DNA of 64,000 nt from Selenomonas sp. AE3005 (GTDB lineage Bacteria > Bacillota > Negativicutes > Selenomonadales > Selenomonadaceae): NCBI RefSeq assembly GCF_905233635.1, contig NZ_CAJODG010000012.1, forward strand, positions 25,193 to 89,192. Direction: 5' to 3'. Numbering within the stretch: position 1 is the first letter of the stretch; the number at the start of each line of letters is the position of its first letter. A program made the translations under genes and the position numbers. The notes under the pieces were generated by a model. That model did not search any database. It was not told the origin of the DNA and saw nothing but the letters and a program-made list of their open reading frames with translations. Positions 42,241 to 51,246 of this stretch are shown here, one piece after another.

Positions 42241-42447
42241 ATGAGCAAAAAAATTGAAATCACTGAATTGGAATTAGCACAGGTAGCCGGCGGCCGCCCC
42301 AGGATTCGTCTCCACGGCCCGCGCCGCAAACCATTTCAGACGATTACAGATATCATCGACGTAATAAAGACCATTGTAAATCCGCCGAAAAAGGACACGC
42401 CTGCCCCGACACCCACCACTCAGCCCCCTGAGAAAAAAATTGCCTAA
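42241..42447 (+). CDS. Double-glycine leader peptide, bacteriocin-like
   Basis: This 68-residue peptide starts MSKKIEITELELAQVAGG. The E-L-(E)-L-A-Q-V-A-G-G end, with Gly at 17 and 18, is the classic double-glycine leader that C39-peptidase ABC transporters cut in class II bacteriocins and signalling peptides. The predicted 50-residue product begins very basic (R-P-R-I-R-L-H-G-P-R-R-K), has an amphipathic stretch (F-Q-T-I-T-D-I-I-D-V-I-K-T-I-V) and a Pro/Thr tail. No cysteine is present. GAAGGGAG lies before the ATG and a strong terminator follows. No immunity, peptidase or ABC transporter gene lies next to it. Confidence 0.75.
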   Translation: MSKKIEITELELAQVAGGRPRIRLHGPRRKPFQTITDIIDVIKTIVNPPKKDTPAPTPTTQPPEKKIA

Positions 42448-42476
42448 GGTGTTTTTCCAAACACCGCAATAAAAAA

Positions 42477-42507
42477 GCCACCCTCGACCAAAAGGGTGGC
42501 TTTTTTT
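42477..42507 (+). terminator. Terminator of the leader-peptide gene
   Basis: GCCACCCT/AGGGTGGC stem with seven Ts. A smaller GGTGTTT/AAACACC hairpin sits just after the stop codon. Confidence 0.88.
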
Positions 42508-42526
42508 GTCCAAATAGCGGACTTAC

Positions 42527-42574
42527 GCGTCGCAGGCAGTCAACCTGCGACGCATGTCGTTGTTCATGCGACAT
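42527..42574. other. Two consecutive hairpins
   Basis: GCGTCGCAGG/CCTGCGACGC (perfect ten-base stem) is followed directly by ATGTCG/CGACAT. Neither has a T-run. They lie in the roughly 240-base non-coding gap before the MATE gene, where nothing else is seen except a weak hairpin at 42702-42735. Confidence 0.4.
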
Positions 42575-42701
42575 TTACCTTTGTTGCGCGACTTCTTGCT
42601 TTCTTTGATTGCAGGATTGTCTGCCAACTATCTGTTTAGCGTGCTGATGAAATAGCACAGCCATCAGTAAGCACCTCGGGCAAAAGTCAGCCGTAGAGGG
42701 A

Positions 42702-42735
42702 GAAAAGCCGTCCAAGACCAAGTGGAAGGCTTTTC
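42702..42735 (-). terminator. Possible terminator of the MATE gene
   Basis: GAAAAGCC/GGCTTTTC stem with an 18-base loop; the T-run is only within the arm. Confidence 0.4.
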
Positions 42736-42746
42736 GTATGCCCATT

Positions 42747-44084
42747 TTAGCTGTACTTTTTCCGAAATGTCCTTCTCGTCCAGAAGAACGCAATGGCCAG
42801 TGGTATGCACGAGCCGGCCCAGGCCATGGGGTTGGCTACGCAGGCGCCGAAGTAGCCCCAGATTTCACAGAGAAAGATGGCCGCACCGGCACGCATGAAC
42901 AGTTCCATAACACCGGCAATAGTAGGCACGACACTCTGCCCCAAGCCTTGCAGTGTGTAACGGAAGATGAAGAGCAACGCCAAAATCCAATAGTTCACGC
43001 CGTTGACAATCAGGTACATATGCCCCATTTCCACAACTTCCTGCTGGCCTTCACCAACGAACAATTCCATGATGAACGGGCCGGAGAGAATCAGAACCAC
43101 TGCCGCGAGAATGCTGAATCCCACGGACATATAACTGCATTTTTTCACACCCTCAGCAATGCGGTCATACTTTTGTGCGCCGTAGTTCTGCGCAGTATAG
43201 GCTGCCATAGCAAGGCCAAAAGACATCATGGGCATCAACGCAATGGAGTCTACCTTCTGCGCCGCCGCATAGGCCGCCACGGCAGTCGGGCCGAGATTAT
43301 TGAGCGCCACCTGCAGAATGACCGCACCGATGGCGATAATCGAGGACTGAAAACCCATGGGCAGCCCCAATTTCAAATGAGCCTTTAATACCGGCCAGCT
43401 AAGCTGCCAGTCCTCACGATACGTCCTGAGCACCGGCACTTTTTTGCAAATATAAATGTAACAAATCACATTCCCCAAAAACTGTGCGGCAATGGTAGCC
43501 AGCGCCGCGCCGGGAATCCCCCAGCCGAGCACCAGAATCGCAATCGGTTCCAAAATGATGTTGATGATAAGCGCCGTAGCCAAAACCACCGTAGGCATGC
43601 GGCTGTCACCCAAAGCACGCAGCAGGTTCGTCTGTGTCTGCAGGCAGACGAACATCACAATGCCGCCGAACACGATACTGATGAAAGAGTACGCGCCTTC
43701 CAAAATTTCCGGCGGTGTCTGCATCCAGATTAAGAGCTGCCGGCACAAGGACACGCCCACGATGGTCAGCACTACGGCCTCCAAAAAGGATAATATCGCG
43801 CAGGCCGCTGCGCTTTGGCGTACTCCCTGGTAGTCTTTAGCCCCGTAGCGCTGTCCCGTGTAAATGGTTATGCCCGTAGAAAAACCAATTACAAAGCCCA
43901 GCATGAGAAACATAAGGCTGCCGGTACAGCCCACTGCTGCCAGCGCCTCCACGCCGAGAAAACGGCCGACAATCAACGTGTCCACGAAGGCGTAAAGCTG
44001 CTGAAAGATATTGCCGGCAATCAACGGCAGGGTAAAAAAGAGGATGAGCCGGGCCGGCTCACCATGCGTAAGATTCTTTGTCAT
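42747..44084 (-). CDS. MATE-family efflux transporter
   Basis: This 445-residue protein has 12 predicted membrane helices in two related halves, starting L-I-L-F-F-T-L-P-L-I-A-G-N-I-F-Q-Q-L-Y and containing A-L-G-D-S-R-M-P, typical of NorM/DinF-like MATE transporters that export drugs or metabolites by cation antiport. It belongs to a different subgroup from the two MATE genes near the NRPS and the phosphopantetheinyl transferase, which resemble each other. Its ATG overlaps the stop codon of the YdcF-like gene (ATGA), so the two are translated together. Confidence 0.9.
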   Translation of the reverse strand: MTKNLTHGEPARLILFFTLPLIAGNIFQQLYAFVDTLIVGRFLGVEALAAVGCTGSLMFLMLGFVIGFSTGITIYTGQRYGAKDYQGVRQSAAACAILSFLEAVVLTIVGVSLCRQLLIWMQTPPEILEGAYSFISIVFGGIVMFVCLQTQTNLLRALGDSRMPTVVLATALIINIILEPIAILVLGWGIPGAALATIAAQFLGNVICYIYICKKVPVLRTYREDWQLSWPVLKAHLKLGLPMGFQSSIIAIGAVILQVALNNLGPTAVAAYAAAQKVDSIALMPMMSFGLAMAAYTAQNYGAQKYDRIAEGVKKCSYMSVGFSILAAVVLILSGPFIMELFVGEGQQEVVEMGHMYLIVNGVNYWILALLFIFRYTLQGLGQSVVPTIAGVMELFMRAGAAIFLCEIWGYFGACVANPMAWAGSCIPLAIAFFWTRRTFRKKYS

Positions 44085-44836
44085 TCAAGGTACCTCGTAA
44101 CCATCGCTCGCAGAATCTCCTGCAGCACCGTCACATTGTCATCCAAAGCTCCCACGCTGGGCTTTAGCTTATTGTAATGGAAGTCATGACGGCGATTTGT
44201 CCTGTAGTCGGCAGGATAGGCTATGACCTCCACGCCGTTTTTAGCAAAGTTCAGCACTGAACGGCGCATGTGAAAGGCTGATGTCACCAAAATCGGCTTT
44301 TGCAGGCCGCGCTCGCGCATTATTTCCGTGGAAAATTTTGCGTTCTGGATGGTGTTGATGCTCTTGCCCTCCACGATTATCTTATCCTCCGGCACGCCCA
44401 AATCCATCAAAATGCGTTTGGCTATCACAGCCTCGGGCCCGGAATCGCTGTAAACCTGTCCCCCCGAAAGAATAATCGGAACATCAAGTTTTCTTTGCAG
44501 GCGCACCGCTGTAAGCAGGCGGTTAGCCGGAGATGAACAAAGCGTTCCTCTGCCGCTGACATCAGGTGTATCAGGAAAAGCTCCGCCCCCCAGCATGATG
44601 ATAACATCACCCTGCGGATTTTCCGGCGGCACATACGCCCCTTCCAACGCTCCCATAATGCGTTCGGACACCAAACTTGTACAACACAGATAAAACACAA
44701 ATACCAAAGCAGCAAGCATGCCAGCCAGCCTCTTTTCTCTTCTCTTATACAGGCACCATGCCACATACCAAAGCCCGAGAAAAAAAATTCCCGGTGGCAG
44801 CACCCAGGCAGCGCCGAATTTTAATAAGTAGACCAT
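44081..44836 (-). CDS. YdcF/SanA-like membrane protein (DUF218)
   Basis: This 251-residue protein has two N-terminal membrane helices (about 7-25 and 33-52) and a DUF218 domain: D-V-I-I-M-L-G-G-G, L-S-G-G-Q-V-Y-S, S-x-N-T-I-Q-N-A and V-T-S-A-F-H-M-R-R-S. Family members are tied to envelope integrity and peptidoglycan or lipid-carrier metabolism. The ATG at 44836 is chosen because the more upstream start falls inside the preceding terminator. It is coupled to the MATE gene. Confidence 0.85.
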   Translation of the reverse strand: MVYLLKFGAAWVLPPGIFFLGLWYVAWCLYKRREKRLAGMLAALVFVFYLCCTSLVSERIMGALEGAYVPPENPQGDVIIMLGGGAFPDTPDVSGRGTLCSSPANRLLTAVRLQRKLDVPIILSGGQVYSDSGPEAVIAKRILMDLGVPEDKIIVEGKSINTIQNAKFSTEIMRERGLQKPILVTSAFHMRRSVLNFAKNGVEVIAYPADYRTNRRHDFHYNKLKPSVGALDDNVTVLQEILRAMVTRYLE

Positions 44837-44857
44837 TTTAATCTCCAAAGCAACATG

Positions 44858-44877
44858 AAAAAAGCCGCCCATGCGGC
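44858..44877 (-). terminator. Terminator of the AAA ATPase gene
   Basis: GCCGC-loop-GCGGC hairpin with six Ts on the minus strand. Confidence 0.7.
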
Positions 44878-44996
44878 ACACGGCGACCTTTCTCCAAATA
44901 AACTATTCAATAAAACAGGGAGAGTCGACGCACCACACATCAACTGTCCTTTTCTTATGCTTAATTATAACGCATAAATAATCTCTTGGCAATATT

Positions 44997-46304
44997 TTAG
45001 CTCTGACTCAGCAAAGAGTTTATATACTGCTGGGCTGTCCGGCCGGACAGTCCGGAGTGGCTCATTTCCCACTTGACAGCACCGGCGCGCAGTTCTTCGG
45101 CCGTGAGTTTTATTTCCGGATGACGGGCCGCGATATTTTCCACAATGGCAAAGTATTCCTTTTGATTGGGTTTAAAGTAGCCGATGGACAAGCCAAAGCG
45201 GTCAGCCAGGGACAATTTTTCCTGCACCGTATCATTAGGATGAATATCCGGGTCCATGAATTCAGCCCGGTCGTCCATGCGTTCTTTAATCAGATGACGG
45301 CGGTTGCTGGTGGCGTAAATAAGTATATTATCAGGCTTGACCTCCAGGCCGCCTTCAATGACCGCTTTAAGATATTTGTACTCGATTTCAAATTCTTCAA
45401 AGGACAAATCATCCATGTAAATGATGAACTTATAATTGCGGTTCTTGATTTGGGCGATAATCCGCTGCAGATAGCGGAACTCATGCTTATACACCTCAAT
45501 CATGCGCAGGCCCTGGTCATAGTACTCGTTCAGGATAGCTTTGATACTGGTGCTCTTGCCTGTACCGGCGTCACCATAAAGCAGCACATTATTGGCCTTG
45601 CGCCCCGCCACAAATGCCTCTGTATTGGCCACGAGCCGCGCCTTCTGGCTTTCATAACCAACGATATCCGTCAGGCTTATCTCCCCCGTTGTCGTAATGG
45701 GTTCGAGCAGATGCCCGGTCGTTTCCAGTTCCGGCGATACCCGGAAGGCCTTATTGAGCCCCAGCATGCCCACGCCAAAGCGGTAGTAAAAGTCCGTCAC
45801 CGCTGTCAGCATAGCAGCTGCACTGTCTGTTTCCCCAATGCGCTGGCATAAATAGCGTACCTTGTCGCTGACGCTCTTATTGTAAATCTGCTGACTCTTT
45901 TCCACCGCCGTGTACTCCTTGATAACGGTGAAACAATTTATCCCCAAAGCCTGTTCCAGCGGCGAAAAATCAAAATCCCACAGCTCCTTAAAGATTTGCA
46001 TGTCATTTTCCGCAAACTGGCGGACGCTGCCCTCAACCGCACCGCGTTTTTCACAGACCAGCGTAAACGGCGCCTCCGTTGTGGCCAGCAAAAAAGCTAA
46101 ATAGGAGTGCCACAAATTCCCATTAAAACCATAACGGGTTGCCACATCGAGCAGCCGGTTTATCTCGGTCAGCACTTCACTGCACAGCGCTGACTGGTCA
46201 TAATCCTGAGTCTGCCAGCGCTGGTAAATCCCTGCCAGACGATAGAGAATAGCGTCCTTTCCCAAATTACGATAAATGATAAGCCGTGCTGTCAACTGAT
46301 GCAT
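44997..46304 (-). CDS. DUF815-type AAA ATPase
   Basis: This 435-residue protein has an N-terminal helical region (1-200) and a C-terminal AAA domain: L-L-Y-G-D-A-G-T-G-K-S (Walker A), I-I-Y-M-D-D-L-S (Walker B), A-T-S-N-R-R-H-L (sensor 1) and arginine-rich L-S-G-R-T-A. The arrangement matches DUF815, a widespread ATPase family of unsettled role. The ATG at 46304 has AAGGGGG; upstream in-frame codons run into the trpS leader on the opposite strand and are not credible. Confidence 0.87.
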   Translation of the reverse strand: MHQLTARLIIYRNLGKDAILYRLAGIYQRWQTQDYDQSALCSEVLTEINRLLDVATRYGFNGNLWHSYLAFLLATTEAPFTLVCEKRGAVEGSVRQFAENDMQIFKELWDFDFSPLEQALGINCFTVIKEYTAVEKSQQIYNKSVSDKVRYLCQRIGETDSAAAMLTAVTDFYYRFGVGMLGLNKAFRVSPELETTGHLLEPITTTGEISLTDIVGYESQKARLVANTEAFVAGRKANNVLLYGDAGTGKSTSIKAILNEYYDQGLRMIEVYKHEFRYLQRIIAQIKNRNYKFIIYMDDLSFEEFEIEYKYLKAVIEGGLEVKPDNILIYATSNRRHLIKERMDDRAEFMDPDIHPNDTVQEKLSLADRFGLSIGYFKPNQKEYFAIVENIAARHPEIKLTAEELRAGAVKWEMSHSGLSGRTAQQYINSLLSQS

Positions 46305-46394
46305 TAGTGTAACCCCCTTGTATTGTAAATACCGTCCTCTCCATTTTAACACATATTTGTGCTCCGTGACCACAGAAAATACATATCCGTAATG

Positions 46395-46423
46395 TTGACA
46401 ACCCTGCAATGACGTGATAGGAT
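46395..46423 (+). promoter_or_regulatory. Promoter of the trpS leader
   Basis: TTGACA (46395-46400), a 17-base spacer and TAGGAT (46418-46423). Confidence 0.75.
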
Positions 46424-46429
46424 AAACTG

Positions 46430-46697
46430 AGCAAACCGTTGAGGCGGGAGTAACGTCAGTATCAGCCCTTACAGAGAGTCCGGGACAGCTGGGAGCCGGA
46501 TAGCAAGCGAACTGGCAAATGGGCCGCTGAGGGCGCACCGAACACTGAAACAGTCAGTAGGCTGCGACGCTGGACACGCGTCAGTTGTCAGAGATATGAC
46601 GGTATCTCGTTAAGAGCATGGCTCAGCCATGAAACAGGGTGGCACCGCGAAGTATATTCGTCCCTGACAGAATTTTTCTGTCGGGGATTTTTTAATG
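46430..46697 (+). promoter_or_regulatory. T-box leader, tryptophan-specific
   Basis: The T-box sequence AGGGTGGCACCGCG is at 46636-46649. It is followed by the terminator TCCCTGACAG/CTGTCGGGGA with a T-run (about 46660-46695), which competes with an antiterminator pairing to the T-box. A Stem I region precedes it; the likely specifier codon is TGG at 46513-46515 (in GAAC-TGG-CAA). Uncharged tRNA-Trp would allow readthrough into trpS. Assignment to Trp is supported by the downstream gene. Confidence 0.93.
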
Positions 46698-46724
46698 CCC
46701 TGACAGGTCAAAGGAGCTATCACT

Positions 46725-47741
46725 ATGGAAAACAAAGAAACTACCGACAAAAAAATCATTCTCTCCGGTATTCAGCCCACCGGCGTATTCACCTTGGGCA
46801 ATTATCTGGGCGCAGTTAAGAACTGGCAGAAAATGCAGGAAGACTACAACTGCTATTATTTCATCGCTGACCTGCACTCCCTCACGGTTCATATCGACCC
46901 GACGAAACGCAAACAGCAGACCTTGCAGGCCTTTGCGCTGCTGCTGGCCTGCGGCATTGACCCGGAAAAGAGCCTGCTTTTCGTCCAGAGCCATGTCCGC
47001 AGCCATGCGGAAATGGGCTGGCTCATGAGCTGCTGCTCCCAGTTTGGTGAGCTCAGCCGCATGACGCAGTTTAAAGATAAGTCCAGCAAACACCCGGAAA
47101 ACATCAACGCCGGTCTGTTCACCTACCCGGCGCTGATGGCCGGCGATATTCTGCTTTATCAGGCTGATTATGTACCTGTAGGTGCTGACCAGACGCAGCA
47201 TTTGGAATTCACCCGGGATATCGCTACCCGTTTCAATCACAACTACGGGGAAATCTTCAAACTGCCGGAAGGCTACTTCCCCAAAGCCGGGGCCCGTGTC
47301 ATGAGCCTGCAGGAGCCCACGAGCAAGATGAGCAAGTCCGACACGAATCCCAAGGCCACGATTTCCATTTTGGACGAGGAAAATGTCATTCTCAAAAAAT
47401 TCAAGAGTGCTGTCACCGACAGTGAGGCCGTGGTCTGCTATCGGGAAGATAAGCCCGGTGTCAGCAACCTCATGACCATTTACTCGGCCATCACCGGCAA
47501 GTCCATGGCTGAAATCGAAACCGAATTTGCCGGCAAGGGCTACGGTGACTTTAAGGCTGTCGTCGGCCAGACTGTTGCTGACGAATTAAAGCCCGTCCGT
47601 GAGAAATACAAGGAACTCATGAGCGACCGCAAACATTTGGAAGAACTCATGCGTGACGGTGCACAAAAAGCCGAATACATCGCCCGCAAAACTCTTTCCA
47701 AGGCTAAGAAAAAATTAGGGCTGCTGCCGGAAATCCGGTAA
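46725..47741 (+). CDS. trpS: Tryptophanyl-tRNA synthetase
   Basis: This 338-residue class I synthetase has the HIGH-like motif in S-G-I-Q-P-T-G-V-F-T-L-G-N-Y-L-G-A, the A-D-L-H-S-L segment, V-P-V-G-A-D-Q-T-Q-H and the K-M-S-K-S motif. Length fits bacterial TrpRS. It charges tRNA-Trp. Expression is set by the T-box upstream. Confidence 0.97.
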   Translation: MENKETTDKKIILSGIQPTGVFTLGNYLGAVKNWQKMQEDYNCYYFIADLHSLTVHIDPTKRKQQTLQAFALLLACGIDPEKSLLFVQSHVRSHAEMGWLMSCCSQFGELSRMTQFKDKSSKHPENINAGLFTYPALMAGDILLYQADYVPVGADQTQHLEFTRDIATRFNHNYGEIFKLPEGYFPKAGARVMSLQEPTSKMSKSDTNPKATISILDEENVILKKFKSAVTDSEAVVCYREDKPGVSNLMTIYSAITGKSMAEIETEFAGKGYGDFKAVVGQTVADELKPVREKYKELMSDRKHLEELMRDGAQKAEYIARKTLSKAKKKLGLLPEIR

Positions 47742-47753
47742 GCAGACAGTAAG

Positions 47754-47792
47754 GGGGCGTTCCCGGTCATTGCCGGGAACGCCCCTTTTTAT
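47754..47792 (+). terminator. Terminator of trpS
   Basis: Perfect 13-base stem GGGGCGTTCCCGG/CCGGGAACGCCCC and five Ts. Confidence 0.92.
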
Positions 47793-47801
47793 ACATACAT
47801 A

Positions 47802-49847
47802 TTAAACTTTAAACTTGCGTACTTCCATCTGCAGCTCGCCTGCCATCTTGGCCAGGCTGTGGCTGGCATTGGCAATTTCCTGTACAGAAGCGCTCTGCTC
47901 TTCCGTAGCTGCCGATACGGTCTCGGCTTCTTCTGCGGAAGTACGGCTGGAATCTTCAATCGTGCGGATGTGCCCGACAATTTCCTGGCCGCTTTCCGCC
48001 ATACCGCTGATGCCTTGAGAAATACTCTGCATCTGCCCCGATACTTCCTCTACTATTTCAATGATACGCTTGAAGGATTCGCCCATGGATATGATATTCT
48101 GCGCCCCCACGCGGACTTCTTCACTGCCTGCCTGCATACCGGCAACAGCATTGTCCGTATCGCGCCGGGTCTCCTCGATGAGCCCGGCTATCCGCTGTGC
48201 CGCCTCCTGCGAGGACTCAGCCAGTTTGCGCACTTCATCAGCAACGACAGCAAAGCCGCGGCCATGTTCGCCTGCCCGGGCAGCCTCAATGGCTGCATTG
48301 AGCGCCAGCAGGTTGGTCTGTTCAGAAATGCTCGAAATCGTATCCACAATCTGGCCGATTTCGCTGGAACGTTCGCCAAGCGCCGTAACCACTTTGGTGG
48401 ATTCAAGCGTGGATTCCTCAATCCGCTTAATCTGACCGATGGCCTCGTTAAGCGTCTTGCCGCCATCTTTAGCCACGGCCGATGCCTCCCGGCTCTGAGA
48501 TGCTGCATCGTCAGCTTTAGCGGCAATGCTCTGAATGGAATCATTCAGCCCTTCAATCGCGGAAGACGTGGAGTTTACGGCGTCAAGCTGTTCGCTGGTG
48601 CCCTGTGCCACACGCACGATGGAATCGGCCACCTGATTGGAGGCCTGTGCCGACTGCTCCGTGGTGGCATTCAGTTCTTCTGCCGCAGCCGACAAGCTCT
48701 CGGACGAAGTGCTTACACTGGAAATAACATCACGCACACCCTGCCGCATGGAGCGCACCGCTGCTGCCAGCTGTCCCAGTTCGTTGTTTACAGTAATCTG
48801 GGACGGACGGTTGCGGAAGTCACCGCCGGCCAGCAGACGCATTTCGTCCATCATCACCGCCAGCGGTTTCATGGAACGGTTAACCGTAAAGAGTACACCC
48901 AGGGAAATCAAAATGAGGAGCACCAGGGAAATACCCGTCATGATTTTCAGCACATTGCTCACGGGCGCAAACAGTTCATCCTGATAAGCAATGGTAGCCA
49001 TGCCCCAGCCCGTAGCCTTGATAGGATTGTAAAAGGCTATCATATCCTTACCGTCAGCCCGCGTGAATTTATAGACACCGGCCTCGCCGGAGAGCATTTT
49101 TTCACCAAGGGCGCGCACTCCCGGGTCATCTTCCTCAGAAATTTTCTTCTTCATGATGGCCCCTTCATCAGGATTGACAATATATGTGCCTTCCTTGGAA
49201 ACCAGCAGGCTGTAGCCATCTTCTCCCAGCTTCAAATCGCTGACCTTTTCCGTTACGGCATCAACATAAATGGCGGCCAGCAACATGCCGACATTGGCCC
49301 CATTATTGTCCTTGGCCAGGGCGATGGCATTGACAATGACCTTGCCCGTAGCCTGAGAAACTACAGGGGAGGACATAAAGGAGTCCTTGGCACCGGTCAT
49401 TGTTTCCTTGTACCAGGCCTTATCGGCGTTGTGCATTTCTTTAAAACCGGCCTTAGTCTGCCCATACAGCACGCCGGAGCCGTCAAAAGGCCCCCAGCTG
49501 ACGCTGTCGTAAACGCCGGGATAAATCTTGTTCATAAGGTTCAAGCGGTAAACATTGTTCGCATTCATCAGCTCAGGTGCATTCGCCAGATTTTTGGCAG
49601 CCGGATGATTGGCCGCCGTCTGCGTTTCCAGCATACGGGCATCCAGCCAGGCCGACACGCCGCTGGCTACTTCCTGCGTATTCTTCAGCGCGCTGGTCGT
49701 CAGCTGCTGTTCAAAGGTCGTACCCACATAGCGGAAAATAATCCCTGCCAGCAATATGAGTCCTACCGCCACAATTGGCAGCACATACAGCAGTATTTCT
49801 GTTTTAACTGTGCGCGTGCCACCTAAGGCCTTGCTATTTTCAGACAT
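47802..49847 (-). CDS. Methyl-accepting chemotaxis protein, dCache sensor
   Basis: This 681-residue chemoreceptor has TM1 (about 15-40), a large periplasmic double-Cache domain (about 45-300; the pattern W-Y-K-E-T-M...S-P-V-V-S-Q-A-T-G-K-V-I-V-N, then D-G-Y-S-L-L-V-S-K-E-G-T-Y-I-V-N-P), TM2 (about 305-330), HAMP and a signalling domain with E-Q-T-N-L-L-A-L-N-A-A-I-E-A-A-R-A-G-E-H. The first Cache pocket W-Y and Y-x-D residues resemble amino-acid sensors, but the ligand is unknown. GGGGGA lies ten bases before the ATG. It ends at the trpS terminator region. Confidence 0.93.
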   Translation of the reverse strand: MSENSKALGGTRTVKTEILLYVLPIVAVGLILLAGIIFRYVGTTFEQQLTTSALKNTQEVASGVSAWLDARMLETQTAANHPAAKNLANAPELMNANNVYRLNLMNKIYPGVYDSVSWGPFDGSGVLYGQTKAGFKEMHNADKAWYKETMTGAKDSFMSSPVVSQATGKVIVNAIALAKDNNGANVGMLLAAIYVDAVTEKVSDLKLGEDGYSLLVSKEGTYIVNPDEGAIMKKKISEEDDPGVRALGEKMLSGEAGVYKFTRADGKDMIAFYNPIKATGWGMATIAYQDELFAPVSNVLKIMTGISLVLLILISLGVLFTVNRSMKPLAVMMDEMRLLAGGDFRNRPSQITVNNELGQLAAAVRSMRQGVRDVISSVSTSSESLSAAAEELNATTEQSAQASNQVADSIVRVAQGTSEQLDAVNSTSSAIEGLNDSIQSIAAKADDAASQSREASAVAKDGGKTLNEAIGQIKRIEESTLESTKVVTALGERSSEIGQIVDTISSISEQTNLLALNAAIEAARAGEHGRGFAVVADEVRKLAESSQEAAQRIAGLIEETRRDTDNAVAGMQAGSEEVRVGAQNIISMGESFKRIIEIVEEVSGQMQSISQGISGMAESGQEIVGHIRTIEDSSRTSAEEAETVSAATEEQSASVQEIANASHSLAKMAGELQMEVRKFKV

Positions 49848-49903
49848 TTTAAATTCCCCCATTGATAGTTTATTTATATTTAGATATTAAAAATATCCAC
49901 TCA

Positions 49904-51241
49904 CTATACTTTATTGCCGCAATAATCGCCACGATACATGTAAAGCAGGGTAATTGCCACACTAGCAGCAGCAACTTCTGCTATAGACTGGCATCTCCAC
50001 AAAATCTCTGCGCCAAACAGCCAAGGCAGGGTAAAAACAGCCAGTGTTTCAATTACAACGGTACGGGAAAAGGCGATAATTGCCGATATTTTCCCATTGT
50101 TCAAGCCAGTGAAATACGCTGAGGCATACGAGTTGAATCCCTGCAACACGAACGCCAAGGAAAAGGCCTTCAATGCATGTTCAGCCAAGACGCAAACTTT
50201 CTGGTCATATCCTACGTACACAGAGGCCACCCAACCGGCAGCCACCTGTGCCAGTAAAAACATCAGTACACCGAAAGTTAAATTTATCACCACACCTTTT
50301 TTCAACAAGTTTTTTAACTCTGTGTAATTTTTAGCGCCATAATGATAACCAACTATAGAATTAGCCTCCAGCGCCATCCCATAAAACACCGACGTGAATA
50401 TACCTTCGACAAACACAACCACGCCAAAGGCCGCTACACCATCCTCGCCCATAAAGCGCAGTAATTGCATGTTATAGAAAACAAAGATAACCGACACAGC
50501 CATATCTTCAACCATCTCCGACATTCCGTTGGAGCAGGTTTCCCAAAGAACCTTAGGTTCAAAATGACATTTGGTAAAACGCAGCCGGCTGCTGTTCTCA
50601 CGTGAAAAATAGATAAGCGGGACAATACCATTCAGGCATGCGCCAATTCCCGTTGCCACAGCTGCGCCAACCATCCCCCAGCCGAACACCACAATAAACA
50701 GATAGTCAAAAATGATATTGCTGAACATATTGGCAATGGACAAATACAGCCCAAACTGCGGCTTTTCGGCTGTTATGAGCATACTTTGGAAAGCATAGCC
50801 AACAATCATAACCGGCAGGAAGATAAACAGTGTTCGTCCATACGGCAGACCATATTCCATGATAGGCTGTGTAGCTCCAATCAGGCCGGCAATCTCCGGC
50901 AAAAATATAATCCCGATTATTGCCAGGAATATGCCAAAAAGCAATGCCGCTTTAATGAGCATAGTAAATACCTGATTAGCTCTATCCTGTTGGTCACGCC
51001 CCATTTCCGACGCTACCAGCGCACTGCCACCCGTGCCGAACATATAACCTATGACGGATAGCATCAGCTGAAACGGATAAATTATATTGACTGCCGCAAA
51101 TGCCGTCTTGCCAATATAATTCGATACAAAGAAACCGTCGATAATATCGTACGTTATAGCAATCAACACGGTACCTATTGTCGGCGTAGCAAACAGCAGC
51201 ATTTTTTTATAGGTAAAATGGTCCGACAGTTTTATTTTCAC
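49904..51241 (-). CDS. MATE transporter coupled to the NRPS
   Basis: This 445-residue protein has 12 predicted membrane helices and the MATE two-half layout. It is a close relative in sequence of the MATE at the right edge (shared G-(M/I)-S-E-M-V, (F/Y)-F-T-G-L-(N/D)-x-G-x-I-S-A, I-I-F-D-Y/W-L-F-I-V-V) and not of the one at 42747-44084. The start is a GTG with GGGGTGAT upstream, five bases after the NRPS stop, so it is the second gene of that operon. It is the obvious candidate to export the NRPS product. Confidence 0.9.
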   Translation of the reverse strand: MKIKLSDHFTYKKMLLFATPTIGTVLIAITYDIIDGFFVSNYIGKTAFAAVNIIYPFQLMLSVIGYMFGTGGSALVASEMGRDQQDRANQVFTMLIKAALLFGIFLAIIGIIFLPEIAGLIGATQPIMEYGLPYGRTLFIFLPVMIVGYAFQSMLITAEKPQFGLYLSIANMFSNIIFDYLFIVVFGWGMVGAAVATGIGACLNGIVPLIYFSRENSSRLRFTKCHFEPKVLWETCSNGMSEMVEDMAVSVIFVFYNMQLLRFMGEDGVAAFGVVVFVEGIFTSVFYGMALEANSIVGYHYGAKNYTELKNLLKKGVVINLTFGVLMFLLAQVAAGWVASVYVGYDQKVCVLAEHALKAFSLAFVLQGFNSYASAYFTGLNNGKISAIIAFSRTVVIETLAVFTLPWLFGAEILWRCQSIAEVAAASVAITLLYMYRGDYCGNKV

Positions 51242-51246
51242 TTATA

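Noticed and set aside
46305..46538. Extended N-terminus of the AAA ATPase reaching 46538
   Set aside because: That stretch is the reverse complement of the trpS promoter and T-box Stem I, and a good ribosome site supports the start at 46304.
47859..49826. Long open frame (655 codons) on the plus strand across the Cache chemoreceptor
   Set aside because: It is antisense to a gene with full chemoreceptor domains, has no ribosome site or recognisable motif, and mirrors the codon bias of the real gene.
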